The notes: generated by a model from the sequence alone, not told the origin. A stretch of DNA of 36,680 nt from Woeseiaceae bacterium (GCA_030066625.1 JASJBG010000048.1:1-36680), one strand, 5' to 3'; numbered from the stretch's first letter, positions 21,273-31,146 are shown. Numbers and translations are program-made.

Positions 21273-21767
21273 TCAGCGCCCCTGCGCGGCCCGTACAGTC
21301 GCCGGACCGGCGAGCTGTGAGCCTTCGAGCAAGGTCTCGTACAGTTCGTTGCTCGTCTTCGATTCGCGCAGCCTCGCGCGCAGGCCCTCCTCGCCGAGCA
21401 CCCGCGCAATGCCCTTGACTTCTTCGACGTGACTTTCGTCGAGGTCCTTGGGAACGAGCATGCCGAAGATGAGGTCGACCGGTTCGCCGTCGGCTGCGTC
21501 GAACTCGACGGGCTCCGACAGCTTGATCATCGCGGCAGAGCTCCGTTCGAGCCCTTCGACGCGGCAGTGCGGGAACGCGACACCCGCCTCGAGACTCGTG
21601 CAGCCGAGTCGCTCGCGCTCGATCAGGCGCTCGAAGATATCCTCGGCTGCGAACTCGGGCGTCGGGCGCACGAGCAGCTCGCTCAGGATCTCGATGCTGT
21701 GTTTCTTGCTGCGCGCGAAGGCGTTGCAGAGCACGCTGTCGGGCTTGATGATCTCTTCGAGTAACAT
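21273..21767 (-). CDS. ptsN: Nitrogen-regulatory PTS IIA protein (EIIA-Ntr)
   Basis: A 164-residue EIIA domain protein of the nitrogen PTS, a regulatory phosphorelay that affects potassium balance and metabolism rather than sugar uptake. The phosphoryl-accepting histidine is His67 in AGVAFPHCRVEG, preceded by IFERLIERERLG. It begins MLLEEIIKPDSVL, typical of the family. ATG 21767 was chosen on that basis; the open frame extends to 21836 through the hairpin region and is not expected to be coding. It lies between hpf and rapZ, the usual order. Two hairpins just upstream could tune its expression relative to hpf. Confidence 0.96.
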   Translation of the reverse strand: MLLEEIIKPDSVLCNAFARSKKHSIEILSELLVRPTPEFAAEDIFERLIERERLGCTSLEAGVAFPHCRVEGLERSSAAMIKLSEPVEFDAADGEPVDLIFGMLVPKDLDESHVEEVKGIARVLGEEGLRARLRESKTSNELYETLLEGSQLAGPATVRAAQGR

Positions 21768-21780
21768 CGTCTTAGGGAGT

Positions 21781-21829
21781 GCGGGCCGGGCCCGCGAGAA
21801 TTGCGCGACGACGGTAGTTGCCGTCGCGC
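21781..21829 (-). other. Two hairpins between hpf and ptsN
   Basis: GCGGGCC-N-GGCCCGC at 21781-21795 is a 15-base near-perfect palindrome. A second hairpin pairs CCGTCGCGC (21821-21829) with GCGCGACGACGG (21803-21814), with a small bulge. Both would lie in the transcript from hpf to ptsN; neither is followed by a U run, so they look like stability or processing elements rather than terminators. Confidence 0.55.
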
Positions 21830-21842
21830 AGTACAAGAGGGG

Positions 21843-22163
21843 TTAGACAAACTTTCTCTTGAGCGTATCTCTCGCGTGGTGGTCGACGAGCTTCTCCTTG
21901 TGCTTGCGGACTCGCCGGTCCAGTTTGTCAACGAGGCCGTCAATGGCCGCGTACATGTCGTCTTCGGTGGTCTCGGCGAAAATCGTACCGCCGTTCACAT
22001 TCACTTTTGCCTCAGCTTTGTGACGGAGTTTCTCGACTGTCAGGATACAGTGGACGTCCGACACAAGATCAAAATGACGTTCCAGCCTTTCAATTTTCGA
22101 CTCTACATAGCCTCTCAGAGAGTCGGTGATTTCCACGTGATGGCCTGAAACATTCAATTGCAT
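21843..22163 (-). CDS. hpf: Ribosome hibernation promoting factor, short form
   Basis: A 106-residue protein of the HPF/YfiA family, which binds the 30S subunit and helps make inactive 100S ribosomes in slow growth. It begins MQLNVSGHHVEITDSLRGYV, has the basic helix RLERHFD, VEKLRHKAEA and the segment DDMYAAIDGLVDKLDRRVRKHK that contacts rRNA. Its length marks the short form without the C-terminal dimerisation domain. A strong GGAGAGG precedes the ATG at 22163. Upstream, 22164-22313, lie a sigma70-like promoter and a weak sigma54-like site. It stands downstream of rpoN, as in other Gammaproteobacteria. Confidence 0.96.
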   Translation of the reverse strand: MQLNVSGHHVEITDSLRGYVESKIERLERHFDLVSDVHCILTVEKLRHKAEAKVNVNGGTIFAETTEDDMYAAIDGLVDKLDRRVRKHKEKLVDHHARDTLKRKFV

Positions 22164-22217
22164 ATTCCTCTCCCGTTCTTACTCAAGCGTACGCTCCGAA
22201 ACGCTCCCTCCCCCTGT

Positions 22218-22245
22218 TAATTACGGGCGTTTCACGTACTTTCAA
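22218..22245 (-). promoter_or_regulatory. Candidate sigma70 promoter for hpf
   Basis: On the minus strand TTGAAA (forward 22240-22245) stands 16 bases from TAATTA (forward 22218-22223). The -35 is good and the -10 poor. The leader would be about 48 nucleotides. Confidence 0.3.
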
Positions 22246-22265
22246 TGCTAAATCATGTAACGACT

Positions 22266-22281
22266 TGCGGGTCCTCCTCCA
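22266..22281 (-). promoter_or_regulatory. Weak sigma54-like site upstream of hpf
   Basis: Minus-strand TGGAGGAGGACCCGCA has the required GG and GC dinucleotides ten bases apart, but matches only part of the TGGCACG-N4-TTGCW consensus. It lies just downstream of rpoN itself and about 100 bases before hpf. Confidence 0.2.
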
Positions 22282-22313
22282 TAGCGGCAGATACGTAGAT
22301 GGTCGAAAAGACC

Positions 22314-23699
22314 CTATCTTGCCGGGCGTTGCCTGCGCTCGCTCGACGAGGCAATGTTCATGGACTCACGGTACTTCGCCACGGTCCGCCTCGCAACCTT
22401 GATCCCCTCGTCCGCCAGCAGGTTCGCGATCTTGCTGTCGCTCAGCGGTTTGGCGGCGTTCTCGGCCCCGATCAGCTTGCGGATTTTCGCGCGAACCGAC
22501 GTCGAGGACTGGTCTTCGCCGCTGGCCGACGACAGGTGGCTGGAGAAGAAGTACTTGAACTCGAACACGCCGCGCGGCGTGTGCATGTACTTGTTGGTAG
22601 TTACACGTGAAATCGTTGATTCGTGCATGCCGATGGCCTCGGCGACGTCCTTCAGAACCATCGGTTTCATGCCTTCGTCACCGTGCTCCAGGAACTCGGT
22701 CTGCCGCGAGACGATGCAGGTCGCGACCTTCAGGAGCGTCTCGTTGCGGATCTCGAGGCTGCGAATGAGCCAGCGGGCCTCCTGCAGCTGCGAGCGCAGC
22801 ACGGCGTGGTCGCCCGAGCCGCGCAGGAGCTTCGCGTAGGTCTGGTTGACGGACAGCCGCGGCACCCCGGTCGGGCTGATTTCCACCTGCCAGCGATTGT
22901 CGATCTTGCGGACGAACACGTCCGGAACGACGTACTCGGCAGCGGCCGGGCTGACGGCGAGGCCGGGCTTGGGGTTGCAGCCTTTGACGAGCTGCAGCGC
23001 CGTGTGTAGCTCTTCGTCCGAGGCCCTGAGCGTCCGCCGCAGCTCGCCGTGTGCGCGGGTCGCGATCAGGTCCAGGTGATCGGCGGCCAGCCGTTTGGCG
23101 AGCTCCAGGCCCGGCGTGTCGTCGTCGAGCTGGCCGAGCTGCAGGATGATGCATTCGGACAGCGTGCGGGCACCGACGCCGACCGGGTCGAGGCGCTGGA
23201 CCTTGGTCAGCGCGGCCTCGATTTCCTCCATCGACACCTCGTCGTCAATGCAGGCGTCCACTTCGTCGAGCTCGATGGTCAGGTAGCCGTCGTCGTTGAT
23301 CGCGTCGACGATGGCCTCGCCGATCAGCGCCTCGCGCGGCGTGAAGTGTTCCATTTCGAGCTGCCAGAGCAGGTGCTCGCGCAGCGTTTCCCCGGACTCG
23401 TCGGCGAAGTCGCTGATGGGTCGGCCTTCGCCGCTCCAGCCGGAATCGCTGCGATCCGCACTGCGGGTCTGCCAGCTGTCTTCGGCCTTGATCGCCTCGA
23501 TCTCGACGGTCGATTCGGAGCTCGTACGGGGAACGTCGGGCAGGTCCTCCATCTCGAGCATGATGTTCTCTTCGAGCGCGTCCTGGATCTGCGCGTTGAG
23601 GTCGAGCACAGGCAGCTGTAGCAGGCGGATCGCCTGCTGCAGCTGTGGCGTCATCGTCAGCGTTTGCCCAAGTTTTAGCTGCAGCGATGGTTTAAGCAT
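22314..23699 (-). CDS. rpoN: RNA polymerase sigma-54 factor
   Basis: A 461-residue sigma-54. The N-terminal glutamine-rich activator-interaction region starts MLKPSLQLKLGQTLTMTPQL and includes QAIRLLQLP. The core-binding domain follows an acidic linker (residues about 60-115). Near the C-terminus are the helix-turn-helix region (AEAIGMHESTISRVTTNKY) and the RpoN box ARRTVAKYRE at residues 436-445, which reads the -24 element. Length is a little under E. coli (477). It starts 48 bases downstream of lptB and is followed by hpf after a 150-base gap, in the conserved order. It directs nitrogen, motility or envelope genes together with enhancer-binding proteins; targets are not shown here. Confidence 0.98.
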   Translation of the reverse strand: MLKPSLQLKLGQTLTMTPQLQQAIRLLQLPVLDLNAQIQDALEENIMLEMEDLPDVPRTSSESTVEIEAIKAEDSWQTRSADRSDSGWSGEGRPISDFADESGETLREHLLWQLEMEHFTPREALIGEAIVDAINDDGYLTIELDEVDACIDDEVSMEEIEAALTKVQRLDPVGVGARTLSECIILQLGQLDDDTPGLELAKRLAADHLDLIATRAHGELRRTLRASDEELHTALQLVKGCNPKPGLAVSPAAAEYVVPDVFVRKIDNRWQVEISPTGVPRLSVNQTYAKLLRGSGDHAVLRSQLQEARWLIRSLEIRNETLLKVATCIVSRQTEFLEHGDEGMKPMVLKDVAEAIGMHESTISRVTTNKYMHTPRGVFEFKYFFSSHLSSASGEDQSSTSVRAKIRKLIGAENAAKPLSDSKIANLLADEGIKVARRTVAKYRESMNIASSSERRQRPAR

Positions 23700-23747
23700 G
23701 TCCCCGTCTGGTCTGCCCCCAAGCAGTCGTGCGCCGCCAAGTGTGCC

Positions 23748-24473
23748 TCAGAGTGTGAACTCCTGTCCGAGATACACTTCGCGGACGTGCTGATTTTCGA
23801 GGATTTCTTCGGGCGGCCCGGACGCAATCAGGCTGCCGTCGCTCAGTATATAGGCTCTGCCACAAATTCCGAGCGTCTCGCGGACATTATGGTCAGTAAT
23901 CAGCACGCCGATATCGCGCTCACAGAGGTGGCGGATGATGCGCTGGATGTCGAGTACCGAGATCGGGTCTACGCCGGCGAACGGTTCATCGAGCAGCACG
24001 AACAGCGGATCGGCCGCAAGTGCGCGGGCAATCTCGACGCGACGGCGTTCACCGCCGGACAGACTTATTCCCAAGCTGGCGCGAACATGGCCGACGTGCA
24101 GTTCGTCCAGCAGCTTCTCGAGTTCTTCTTCGCGGCCCGCGCGGCTCAGGTCGCTGCGCGCCTCGAGAATCGCGAGGATGTTCTGCTCCACCGTTAGCTT
24201 CCGGAATATCGAGGCTTCCTGCGGCAGGTAGCCGAGGCCCATGCGGGCCCGCGCGTGCATCGGCTTCGCCGTCAGGTCGCGGCCGTCGAGCAGGATCTTG
24301 CCGCTGTCCGCGGCGACCAGGCCGACGATCATGTAGAAGGCGGTCGTCTTGCCGGCACCGTTCGGGCCGAGCAGGCCGACGACTTCGCCGCTCTTGATCT
24401 CGAGCGACAGCGATTTGACGACTTTGCGGAGTTTGTAGCTCTTCGAGATGTCCTGGACGCTCAGGATGCTCAT
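23748..24473 (-). CDS. lptB: LPS export ABC transporter ATP-binding protein
   Basis: A 241-residue ABC ATPase that powers extraction of lipopolysaccharide from the inner membrane with LptF and LptG. Walker [10 protein letters not shown], the Q-loop [13 protein letters not shown], the signature [15 protein letters not shown], Walker [14 protein letters not shown] and the switch histidine in [10 protein letters not shown] are all present; [10 protein letters not shown] is typical of LptB. It sits directly after lptA with an ATGA overlap of four bases. Confidence 0.98.
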   Translation of the reverse strand: MSILSVQDISKSYKLRKVVKSLSLEIKSGEVVGLLGPNGAGKTTAFYMIVGLVAADSGKILLDGRDLTAKPMHARARMGLGYLPQEASIFRKLTVEQNILAILEARSDLSRAGREEELEKLLDELHVGHVRASLGISLSGGERRRVEIARALAADPLFVLLDEPFAGVDPISVLDIQRIIRHLCERDIGVLITDHNVRETLGICGRAYILSDGSLIASGPPEEILENQHVREVYLGQEFTL

Positions 24474-25309
24474 GCACCGCCCTCGGTCCCTGCGTCCGGT
24501 TCCTCGACTTCCGCGGGGTCTTCGGCGGTTTCCTCGGCGGGCTCTTCGGCTGGCAGTTCGTCGATCTGGGTCGAGGCGTCGGGGTCGTCGCTTACGGCTT
24601 CGACCAGCTCGGCGGCCTCCTGGGGCAGGTCGCCGGCTGCCTGTTCGACCGCGGCCGCTCCGAGATCCGGCAGCGCCGCGCCAGAGCCCGGCGGCGGCGT
24701 GTAGCGAATCCGGACCTTGTCGTCGGACTCGCCGGATGACACGGCCTTGATGCGCTGTTCGATGATGTTGTAGGCGAGAAACTCCGAGGCGATTTCGTTG
24801 CCGGCCTCGCGGATCACGGCATCGCCCGAGAATTCGACCGTCGTGGTTTCGAGGTCGTAGCGCAGTCGTCGAGCCTCACCGTAGGTGGTGTCCCCGGTTC
24901 CCGGGCGCGTCAGCTCGAACGTTGCCGGGGTGCCCTCGATGACGGCGAGAATGAGTTGGTGGTTCGTGAACGTCACGTCGGCCACGTCGCACTCGACGCG
25001 GCCGTTCTCGACATCGATGACCACGTTGCCGGAGAAGCGCCAGACGCTGTCCTCGAAATCGAGCTTGCTGGCGCGACCCTCGTCGGCCTCGACGCCGATG
25101 TTGCCCTGCGACAGCCTGAGGCCCGTGAACATCAGCATCGAGTTCTTGCCGTCGTAGTCCGTCGAGTCGGCATCCAGCGAAATCGGCAGTCGCATCTCGG
25201 CGATCTGCGCGAAGGCCATCCCCGGCAGCAGCAGGGCAGCTACAACCAGCGGGCTGATCAGGGGGGCGATGCGGCTGAGCGCCCTAGGGAACGAATTTTC
25301 CGCTGACAT
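24470..25309 (-). CDS. lptA: LPS transport periplasmic protein LptA, with long acidic C-terminal tail
   Basis: A 279-residue exported protein. Residues 1-34 are a signal peptide ending GMAFA. The OstA/LptA beta-jellyroll domain follows: [45 protein letters not shown] and [16 protein letters not shown]. LptA bridges LptC in the inner membrane and LptD in the outer membrane and carries LPS across the periplasm. The usual length is about 170-185 residues; here an extra tail of roughly 75 residues, rich in Glu, Pro and Ala with PAEE-type repeats, follows the domain. The frame is intact and overlaps lptB by ATGA, so the tail is real. It overlaps lptC by 26 bases. Confidence 0.94.
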   Translation of the reverse strand: MSAENSFPRALSRIAPLISPLVVAALLLPGMAFAQIAEMRLPISLDADSTDYDGKNSMLMFTGLRLSQGNIGVEADEGRASKLDFEDSVWRFSGNVVIDVENGRVECDVADVTFTNHQLILAVIEGTPATFELTRPGTGDTTYGEARRLRYDLETTTVEFSGDAVIREAGNEIASEFLAYNIIEQRIKAVSSGESDDKVRIRYTPPPGSGAALPDLGAAAVEQAAGDLPQEAAELVEAVSDDPDASTQIDELPAEEPAEETAEDPAEVEEPDAGTEGGA

Positions 25310-25841
25310 TGGATTTCAGTTCGAGTCGATTGTCGTTTAGCGATGCCAGCATACCCGTTGCGGTCAGGCTGCGCGCGCCGATCCGGATCTGCACGCGTTC
25401 GTCGGTTTCCGCGATGTAGGTCTGCGGATTGAGCGCAAGCACGTTGGTCCGAATCTCCGTGTCATTTCCCGGGAATCCCTCGGCGCTGACGGCGCGAACG
25501 TGCCCTTCGAGTAATACCAGGGGCGTGTCCGGGTACAGCGTTGCCGTGTCCGCATCCACGCGCCAGGGCACGTCGCTTTCCGGCGAATAGCGCACTCGTA
25601 CCTCGCTGAACAGAATGCTCTCGTCGCGGCCCTGCTCGGCGCGGGCGGCTTCGATCTCGTACAGCGGGCTGCCGTCCGGTCCCGTACCGAGGATGCGCGC
25701 CGATTTCAGGTAGTAGCCGGGGTGATCGTACTCGGTGCGCGTCACCTCGGCAGAATCGTCGTTGCCGTTCCGCGCGAGGTACCAGCTGCCAAGAGCCGTG
25801 AGGGTCAGCAGTACGATGACGGTTCCGTCGCGGGCGTTCAT
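25284..25841 (-). CDS. lptC: LPS export protein LptC
   Basis: A 185-residue bitopic inner-membrane protein. One N-terminal transmembrane helix (TVIVLLTLTALGSWYLA, about residues 8-24) anchors a periplasmic jellyroll domain with YYLKSARILGTGPDGSPLYE and LEGHVRAVSAEG. LptC takes LPS from LptBFG and passes it to LptA. Sequence conservation in this family is low; size, topology and the position between kdsC and lptA make the call. ATG 25841 overlaps the kdsC stop as ATGA, and its end overlaps lptA by 26 bases. Confidence 0.94.
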   Translation of the reverse strand: MNARDGTVIVLLTLTALGSWYLARNGNDDSAEVTRTEYDHPGYYLKSARILGTGPDGSPLYEIEAARAEQGRDESILFSEVRVRYSPESDVPWRVDADTATLYPDTPLVLLEGHVRAVSAEGFPGNDTEIRTNVLALNPQTYIAETDERVQIRIGARSLTATGMLASLNDNRLELKSNVSGKFVP

Positions 25842-26356
25842 TGGTCCTCGTCTTTGCCGCTGGCGAGGCCAGCCAGGACCAGTTCGCAGACCTCGCGAAC
25901 GGCGCCGTGGCCACCGGGCCTCGAGGTCGTGTAGTCGCAGTAGTCGCGAACCGCGGAGACCGCGTTGGCGACGGCGATCGAGAAGCCCACCTTGCTGAGC
26001 AGCGGCAGGTCCGGAATGTCGTCGCCAACGAACACGGCCTGTGCCGGATCGATGTCGAGATGAGCTGCGAGGGCGTCGAACGCGGCGGGCTTGTCCTTGC
26101 AGCCGAGTATGACGTGCGGCACGTCGAGTTCGGCCATGCGTTTTTCGACGGCCCTGGAGCGGCGACCGCTGATGACGGCGACATCGACCCCGGCCATGAG
26201 CAGCTGGCGGATGCCGAACCCGTCCTGGGTATTGAAGGCCTTGGTCTCGACGCCGTCGTCGGACAGGTAGAAGCGCCCATCCGTGAATACGCCGTCGACG
26301 TCGAAGGCAACCAGCCTGATGTCACTGCCAGGCCTTTTCGGTTCGCCCTTGCTCAC
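25838..26356 (-). CDS. kdsC: 3-deoxy-D-manno-octulosonate-8-phosphate phosphatase
   Basis: A 172-residue HAD-superfamily phosphatase that removes phosphate from KDO-8-phosphate, giving the KDO sugar of the LPS core. Motif I is FDVDGVFTDGRFY, followed by FNTQDGFGIRQL, the motif-II region VISGRRSRAVEKR, a lysine in ILGCKDKP and motif III FVGDDIPDLPLL. The start is GTG at 26356, overlapping the kdsD stop as GTGA; an ATG is not available before motif I. Length matches other KdsC proteins that lack a cap domain and form tetramers. Confidence 0.97.
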   Translation of the reverse strand: MSKGEPKRPGSDIRLVAFDVDGVFTDGRFYLSDDGVETKAFNTQDGFGIRQLLMAGVDVAVISGRRSRAVEKRMAELDVPHVILGCKDKPAAFDALAAHLDIDPAQAVFVGDDIPDLPLLSKVGFSIAVANAVSAVRDYCDYTTSRPGGHGAVREVCELVLAGLASGKDEDQ

Positions 26357-27336
26357 ATGATGCCCGCGCGAAACAGGTCGTGGATGTTGAGCGCGCCGAT
26401 GAGGCGATTGTCGCCATCCGCAACCAGTAGCGATGTAATCTTGTTTTCTTCCAGCGTAACGACGGCTTCCGCTGCGAGAATATCGTCGCGCGCGGTTTTA
26501 GGGCCCTCATGCATGACCTCGCTCATCGTCGTCCTGTGGACGTCCGCGCCATCGTCGAGTGCACGCCTCAGGTCGCCGTCCGTGAAGATGCCGAGGATGC
26601 GCCGCTCGTCATCGATGATCGCCGTCATGCCGAGCCCCTTTTCCGTCATCTCCATCAGGCCGTCGCGCAGGCGAACGTCGGCCTTGACGGCGGGAACGTC
26701 GTCGTCTTTGCGCATGACGTCGGCCACGCGCAGCAGAAGCCGCTTGCCGAGACTGCCGCTCGGGTGGGAGCGAGCAAAGTCTTCTGCCGTAAAGCCGCGA
26801 CTCTTCAACAAGGCAACGGCCAGCGCGTCGCCCATCGCGAGGGTGGCGGTCGTGCTCGCTGTCGGCGCGAGGTTCAGCGGGCAGGCCTCTTCGGTGACGC
26901 TGACGTCGAGATGCACGTCGGCGGCCTTCGCGAGTGACGACGCCGGGTTGCCGGTCATCGACAGCAACCGGGCGCCCATGCGTCGGACCAGCGGCACTAT
27001 CGTAAGGACTTCTTCAGTCTCGCCGGAGTAGGAAATCGCCAGCATCGTGTCATGCGACGTGATCATGCCGAGATCGCCATGGCTGGCTTCTGCCGGGTGC
27101 ATGAAGAACGCCGGCGTGCCCGTGCTCGCGAGCGTGGCGGCGATCTTGGTCGAAATATGGCCCGACTTGCCCATGCCCGAAACGACGACGCGGCCAGGCG
27201 TGGCAAGGCACAGCCGGCAGGCCTCGGCGAAGCTCTCATCGAGCCGCGAGCTCATGCGCCGGATGGCGTTGGCTTCGATGTCGAGCGTCTCGCGTGCGAG
27301 GGCGAGCAGCTCCTGGTTGCTCAGGTGGTCGCGCAC
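26353..27336 (-). CDS. kdsD: D-arabinose-5-phosphate isomerase
   Basis: A 327-residue enzyme converting ribulose-5-phosphate to arabinose-5-phosphate, the first step to KDO. The N-terminal SIS domain has VVVSGMGKSGHISTKIAATL, AEASHGDLGM and ISYSGETEEV; two CBS domains follow (MRKDDDVPAV onward, and MHEGPKTARDD onward). GTG 27336 gives almost exactly the E. coli length (328) and starts 10 bases after the antiporter stop; the frame is open to 27384 but that part lies within the upstream gene. Its end overlaps kdsC by GTGA. Confidence 0.96.
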   Translation of the reverse strand: MRDHLSNQELLALARETLDIEANAIRRMSSRLDESFAEACRLCLATPGRVVVSGMGKSGHISTKIAATLASTGTPAFFMHPAEASHGDLGMITSHDTMLAISYSGETEEVLTIVPLVRRMGARLLSMTGNPASSLAKAADVHLDVSVTEEACPLNLAPTASTTATLAMGDALAVALLKSRGFTAEDFARSHPSGSLGKRLLLRVADVMRKDDDVPAVKADVRLRDGLMEMTEKGLGMTAIIDDERRILGIFTDGDLRRALDDGADVHRTTMSEVMHEGPKTARDDILAAEAVVTLEENKITSLLVADGDNRLIGALNIHDLFRAGIM

Positions 27337-27346
27337 GGGCTCTAGT

Positions 27347-28312
27347 CTAAACGTTTTCGACGACGACGTAGGAGGTGTAGGCAATGTAGGCGGCGAACAG
27401 GGCGAAGCCCTCGATCCTCGACAGCTCGCTCTTGCCTTCGTAGTCGTAGGTCATCGCGAACAGCACGAGCGTGAACGCCACCATGACGAACATGTGCAGG
27501 GACAGCACGGACGGAGGCAACGACGAGGGTTCGATCGCCGCCGCAACGCCGATCACGGCGAGCAGGTTGAAGATATTCGAGCCGACGATGTTGCCGATCG
27601 CGAGGCCGTGTTCGCCCTTCATGATGCTGACGATCGAGACGGCGAGTTCCGGCAGGCTGGTGCCCAGCGCAACGAGGGTCACGCCAATGACGATCTCGCT
27701 GACGCCGATGGCGCGGGCGATTTCGATCGAACCATCGACGAGCAGGTCGGCCCCAACCAGCAGCGTACCAAGTCCGAGCAGCAGCCAGAACGCCGCCATT
27801 GCGAGGCTCATGTGCTTCGGGATTTCGGCGTCGAAGTCGTCAATCAAGGGGTCGTCGCCGGCTGATTGCAGGCCGAGTCTCGCGAGCCAGATCATGACGA
27901 TGACCAGGCCCATCAGCATCACGAGCCCGTCCACCCGCGACAGAAAGGTGTCGAGAAACAGCGAGACCGTCAGCAGTGAAACAGCGAGGAGGGCGGGCAT
28001 CTCGCGACGCAGCGTCGCTGACCTAAGCTCGATGGGCCTGATCAGTGAGGTGACGCCGAGCACCAGGCCGATGTTCACGATGTTCGAGCCGATCGCGTTG
28101 CCGAAGGCCAGGCCCGGCTCGCCGCGAATGGCGGCAACGGCGGAAACGAGGATCTCGGGAGCGGAGGTGGCGAACGCGACGATCGTGAGGCCGATCAGAA
28201 GCGGTGCCACGCCGAGCCGCCGGGCGCCGCCGGCGGCGCCGTGTACGAAGCGATCGGCGCCCCAGATCAGGAGCACCAGGCCCGCAATGACCTCAATGAT
28301 GTTGCCGAGCAT
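27347..28312 (-). CDS. yrbG: YrbG-like calcium/sodium antiporter (CaCA family)
   Basis: A 321-residue inner-membrane protein with about ten hydrophobic helices in two inverted halves. Each half has the alpha repeat that forms the ion path: VAFATSAPEILVSAVAAI with GNAIGSNIVNIGLVLG, and VALGTSLPELAVSIVSI with GNIVGSNIFNLLAVIG. Between them is a cytoplasmic loop with DDPLIDDFDAEIP. The family exchanges calcium or other cations for sodium or protons; the true ion here is not known. ATG 28312 (MLGNIIEV) was chosen as it starts the first helix. It heads the minus-strand kds-lpt-rpoN series and diverges from ibaG. In E. coli the mla genes separate yrbG from ibaG; here they are absent. Confidence 0.93.
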   Translation of the reverse strand: MLGNIIEVIAGLVLLIWGADRFVHGAAGGARRLGVAPLLIGLTIVAFATSAPEILVSAVAAIRGEPGLAFGNAIGSNIVNIGLVLGVTSLIRPIELRSATLRREMPALLAVSLLTVSLFLDTFLSRVDGLVMLMGLVIVMIWLARLGLQSAGDDPLIDDFDAEIPKHMSLAMAAFWLLLGLGTLLVGADLLVDGSIEIARAIGVSEIVIGVTLVALGTSLPELAVSIVSIMKGEHGLAIGNIVGSNIFNLLAVIGVAAAIEPSSLPPSVLSLHMFVMVAFTLVLFAMTYDYEGKSELSRIEGFALFAAYIAYTSYVVVENV

Positions 28313-28323
28313 ATTGTTTTTCG

Positions 28324-28347
28324 TCGAACCGGGTTTTCGAACCGGGT
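28324..28347. repeat. Two direct copies of TCGAACCGGGT upstream of the yrbG-like gene
   Basis: Exact 11-base copies at 28324-28334 and 28337-28347, 13 bases apart, lie 12 bases before the yrbG-like start. The GGTT-TTCG-AACC between them (28332-28343) could also form a small UUCG tetraloop hairpin in the leader. Confidence 0.6.
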
Positions 28348-28397
28348 GACCACCGGGCCGCGTCGAGCGGCGTATCATACACAATCGGGCTTCGACA

Positions 28398-28427
28398 TTG
28401 GGAAGGCCGAGGATTTGGCGGTAAACT
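28398..28427 (+). promoter_or_regulatory. Candidate promoter for ibaG-murA
   Basis: TTGGGA (28398-28403) and TAAACT (28422-28427) are 18 bases apart, which would put the start of transcription about 24 bases before the ibaG ATG. Both boxes match the sigma70 consensus only partly. Confidence 0.35.
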
Positions 28428-28456
28428 GCGCGGCCCAACCGTTCCGGACGTTAGAC

Positions 28457-29969
<1,513 letters not shown>

Positions 29970-30004
29970 GGCCCTGCGCTATACGACCAGGCTCGGGCTG
30001 ACCC

Positions 30005-31093
30005 TCAGAACGGATCCTCGGGCGGTCGTTCGCCCGCGATCACCGTCGTCTCGAATTCCTGCGCACTCCGCCACGCGCGGATATGCACCTCGTCCCCGGG
30101 GTTGGTCCCGGCCGATATCAGCAGGGCCTGCCGCCTGGAGAGGATGTCCTCGCCGTTGATCGACAGGATGACGTCGCCGCTCTCGAGGCCGGCGAGGTCT
30201 GCGGGTCCGCCCGGGTACAGCGAGACCAGCAGGATGCCGACGCTGCCGGAGAGCCCGCGCGCGTCACGTTCGGCCGTCGTCATATCATCCGGCGACAGCC
30301 CCAGGTAGCCGCGGATGACGCGCCCGTTCCGCTTGATCTGGTCGACGACACCGCGAACGAGGTCGACCGGGATGGCGAAGCCGATCCCCTCGGTGCCCGA
30401 ATCCTGCGCCAGGACCGCCGTGTTGATCCCGACCAGCTCGCCGCGGGCGTTGACCAGCGCGCCGCCCGAATTGCCGGCGTTGATCGCGGCGTCGGTCTGG
30501 ATGAAGTTCTCGAAGGTTGCGAGGTTGAGCAGGCCGCGACCGGTCGCGCTGACGATTCCCTGGGTGACCGACTTCGTCAGGCCGTAAGGGTTGCCGATAG
30601 CGAGGACGACGTCCCCGATACGCAGATTCTCGGAGCTGCCCATCGCGACTGCCGGAACCGGGCCCACGTCGATCTTCAGGAGCGCCAGGTCGGTCTCGCT
30701 GTCGACACCGACGATTTCGGGCTCGGCGATGCGCCCGTCGCTGAGCTGGATTCGAATCTCCGCGGCCTCGAACACCACGTGGTTATTGGTGACGAGGTAG
30801 CCCTCGGGGTCGATGATGACGGCGGACGCGAAATTGGTGCTGACCCGGAAGCGGGCCCGGGCCGACGGCGCGTTGGTGTCCCGGACCAGCCGCTTCGTGT
30901 AAACGTTGGCGACCGCCGGCGCGCTGATATCGACGGCATCGGCGTAGCTGGACGGCGCCCCCGCGCCCCTGTTGTCCAAGACCGGAAGCAGGTCTGGCCG
31001 AATCAAAACGACGAGAAAGGCGACGGCGAGGCCGACCACGACCGCTTGCAACAGGAAAACGAGACCTGATTTCAAGTTCGACTCGACTGACAC
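30005..31093 (-). CDS. degS: DegS/AlgW-like trypsin-type serine protease with PDZ domain
   Basis: A 362-residue inner-membrane-anchored protease. One N-terminal transmembrane helix (SGLVFLLQAVVVGLAVAFLV) is followed by a trypsin-like domain with the triad in VTNNHVV (His), ETDLALLKI (Asp) and NAGNSGGAL (Ser), and by a single PDZ domain starting YLGLSPDDM. One PDZ and a membrane anchor point to DegS, which cleaves anti-sigma factor RseA/MucA when outer-membrane proteins misfold, rather than to two-PDZ DegP. GTG 31093 (VSVESNLKS) was chosen as it sits just before the helix; a longer frame to 31216 has an ATG at 31189. The gene diverges from petABC and converges with murA at 35 bases. Confidence 0.92.
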   Translation of the reverse strand: MSVESNLKSGLVFLLQAVVVGLAVAFLVVLIRPDLLPVLDNRGAGAPSSYADAVDISAPAVANVYTKRLVRDTNAPSARARFRVSTNFASAVIIDPEGYLVTNNHVVFEAAEIRIQLSDGRIAEPEIVGVDSETDLALLKIDVGPVPAVAMGSSENLRIGDVVLAIGNPYGLTKSVTQGIVSATGRGLLNLATFENFIQTDAAINAGNSGGALVNARGELVGINTAVLAQDSGTEGIGFAIPVDLVRGVVDQIKRNGRVIRGYLGLSPDDMTTAERDARGLSGSVGILLVSLYPGGPADLAGLESGDVILSINGEDILSRRQALLISAGTNPGDEVHIRAWRSAQEFETTVIAGERPPEDPF

Positions 31094-31146
31094 CCGGTAC
31101 GTACGCTGCTCAATGGCGCAGCTAGCCAATTTCGACGGAGCCCGTG

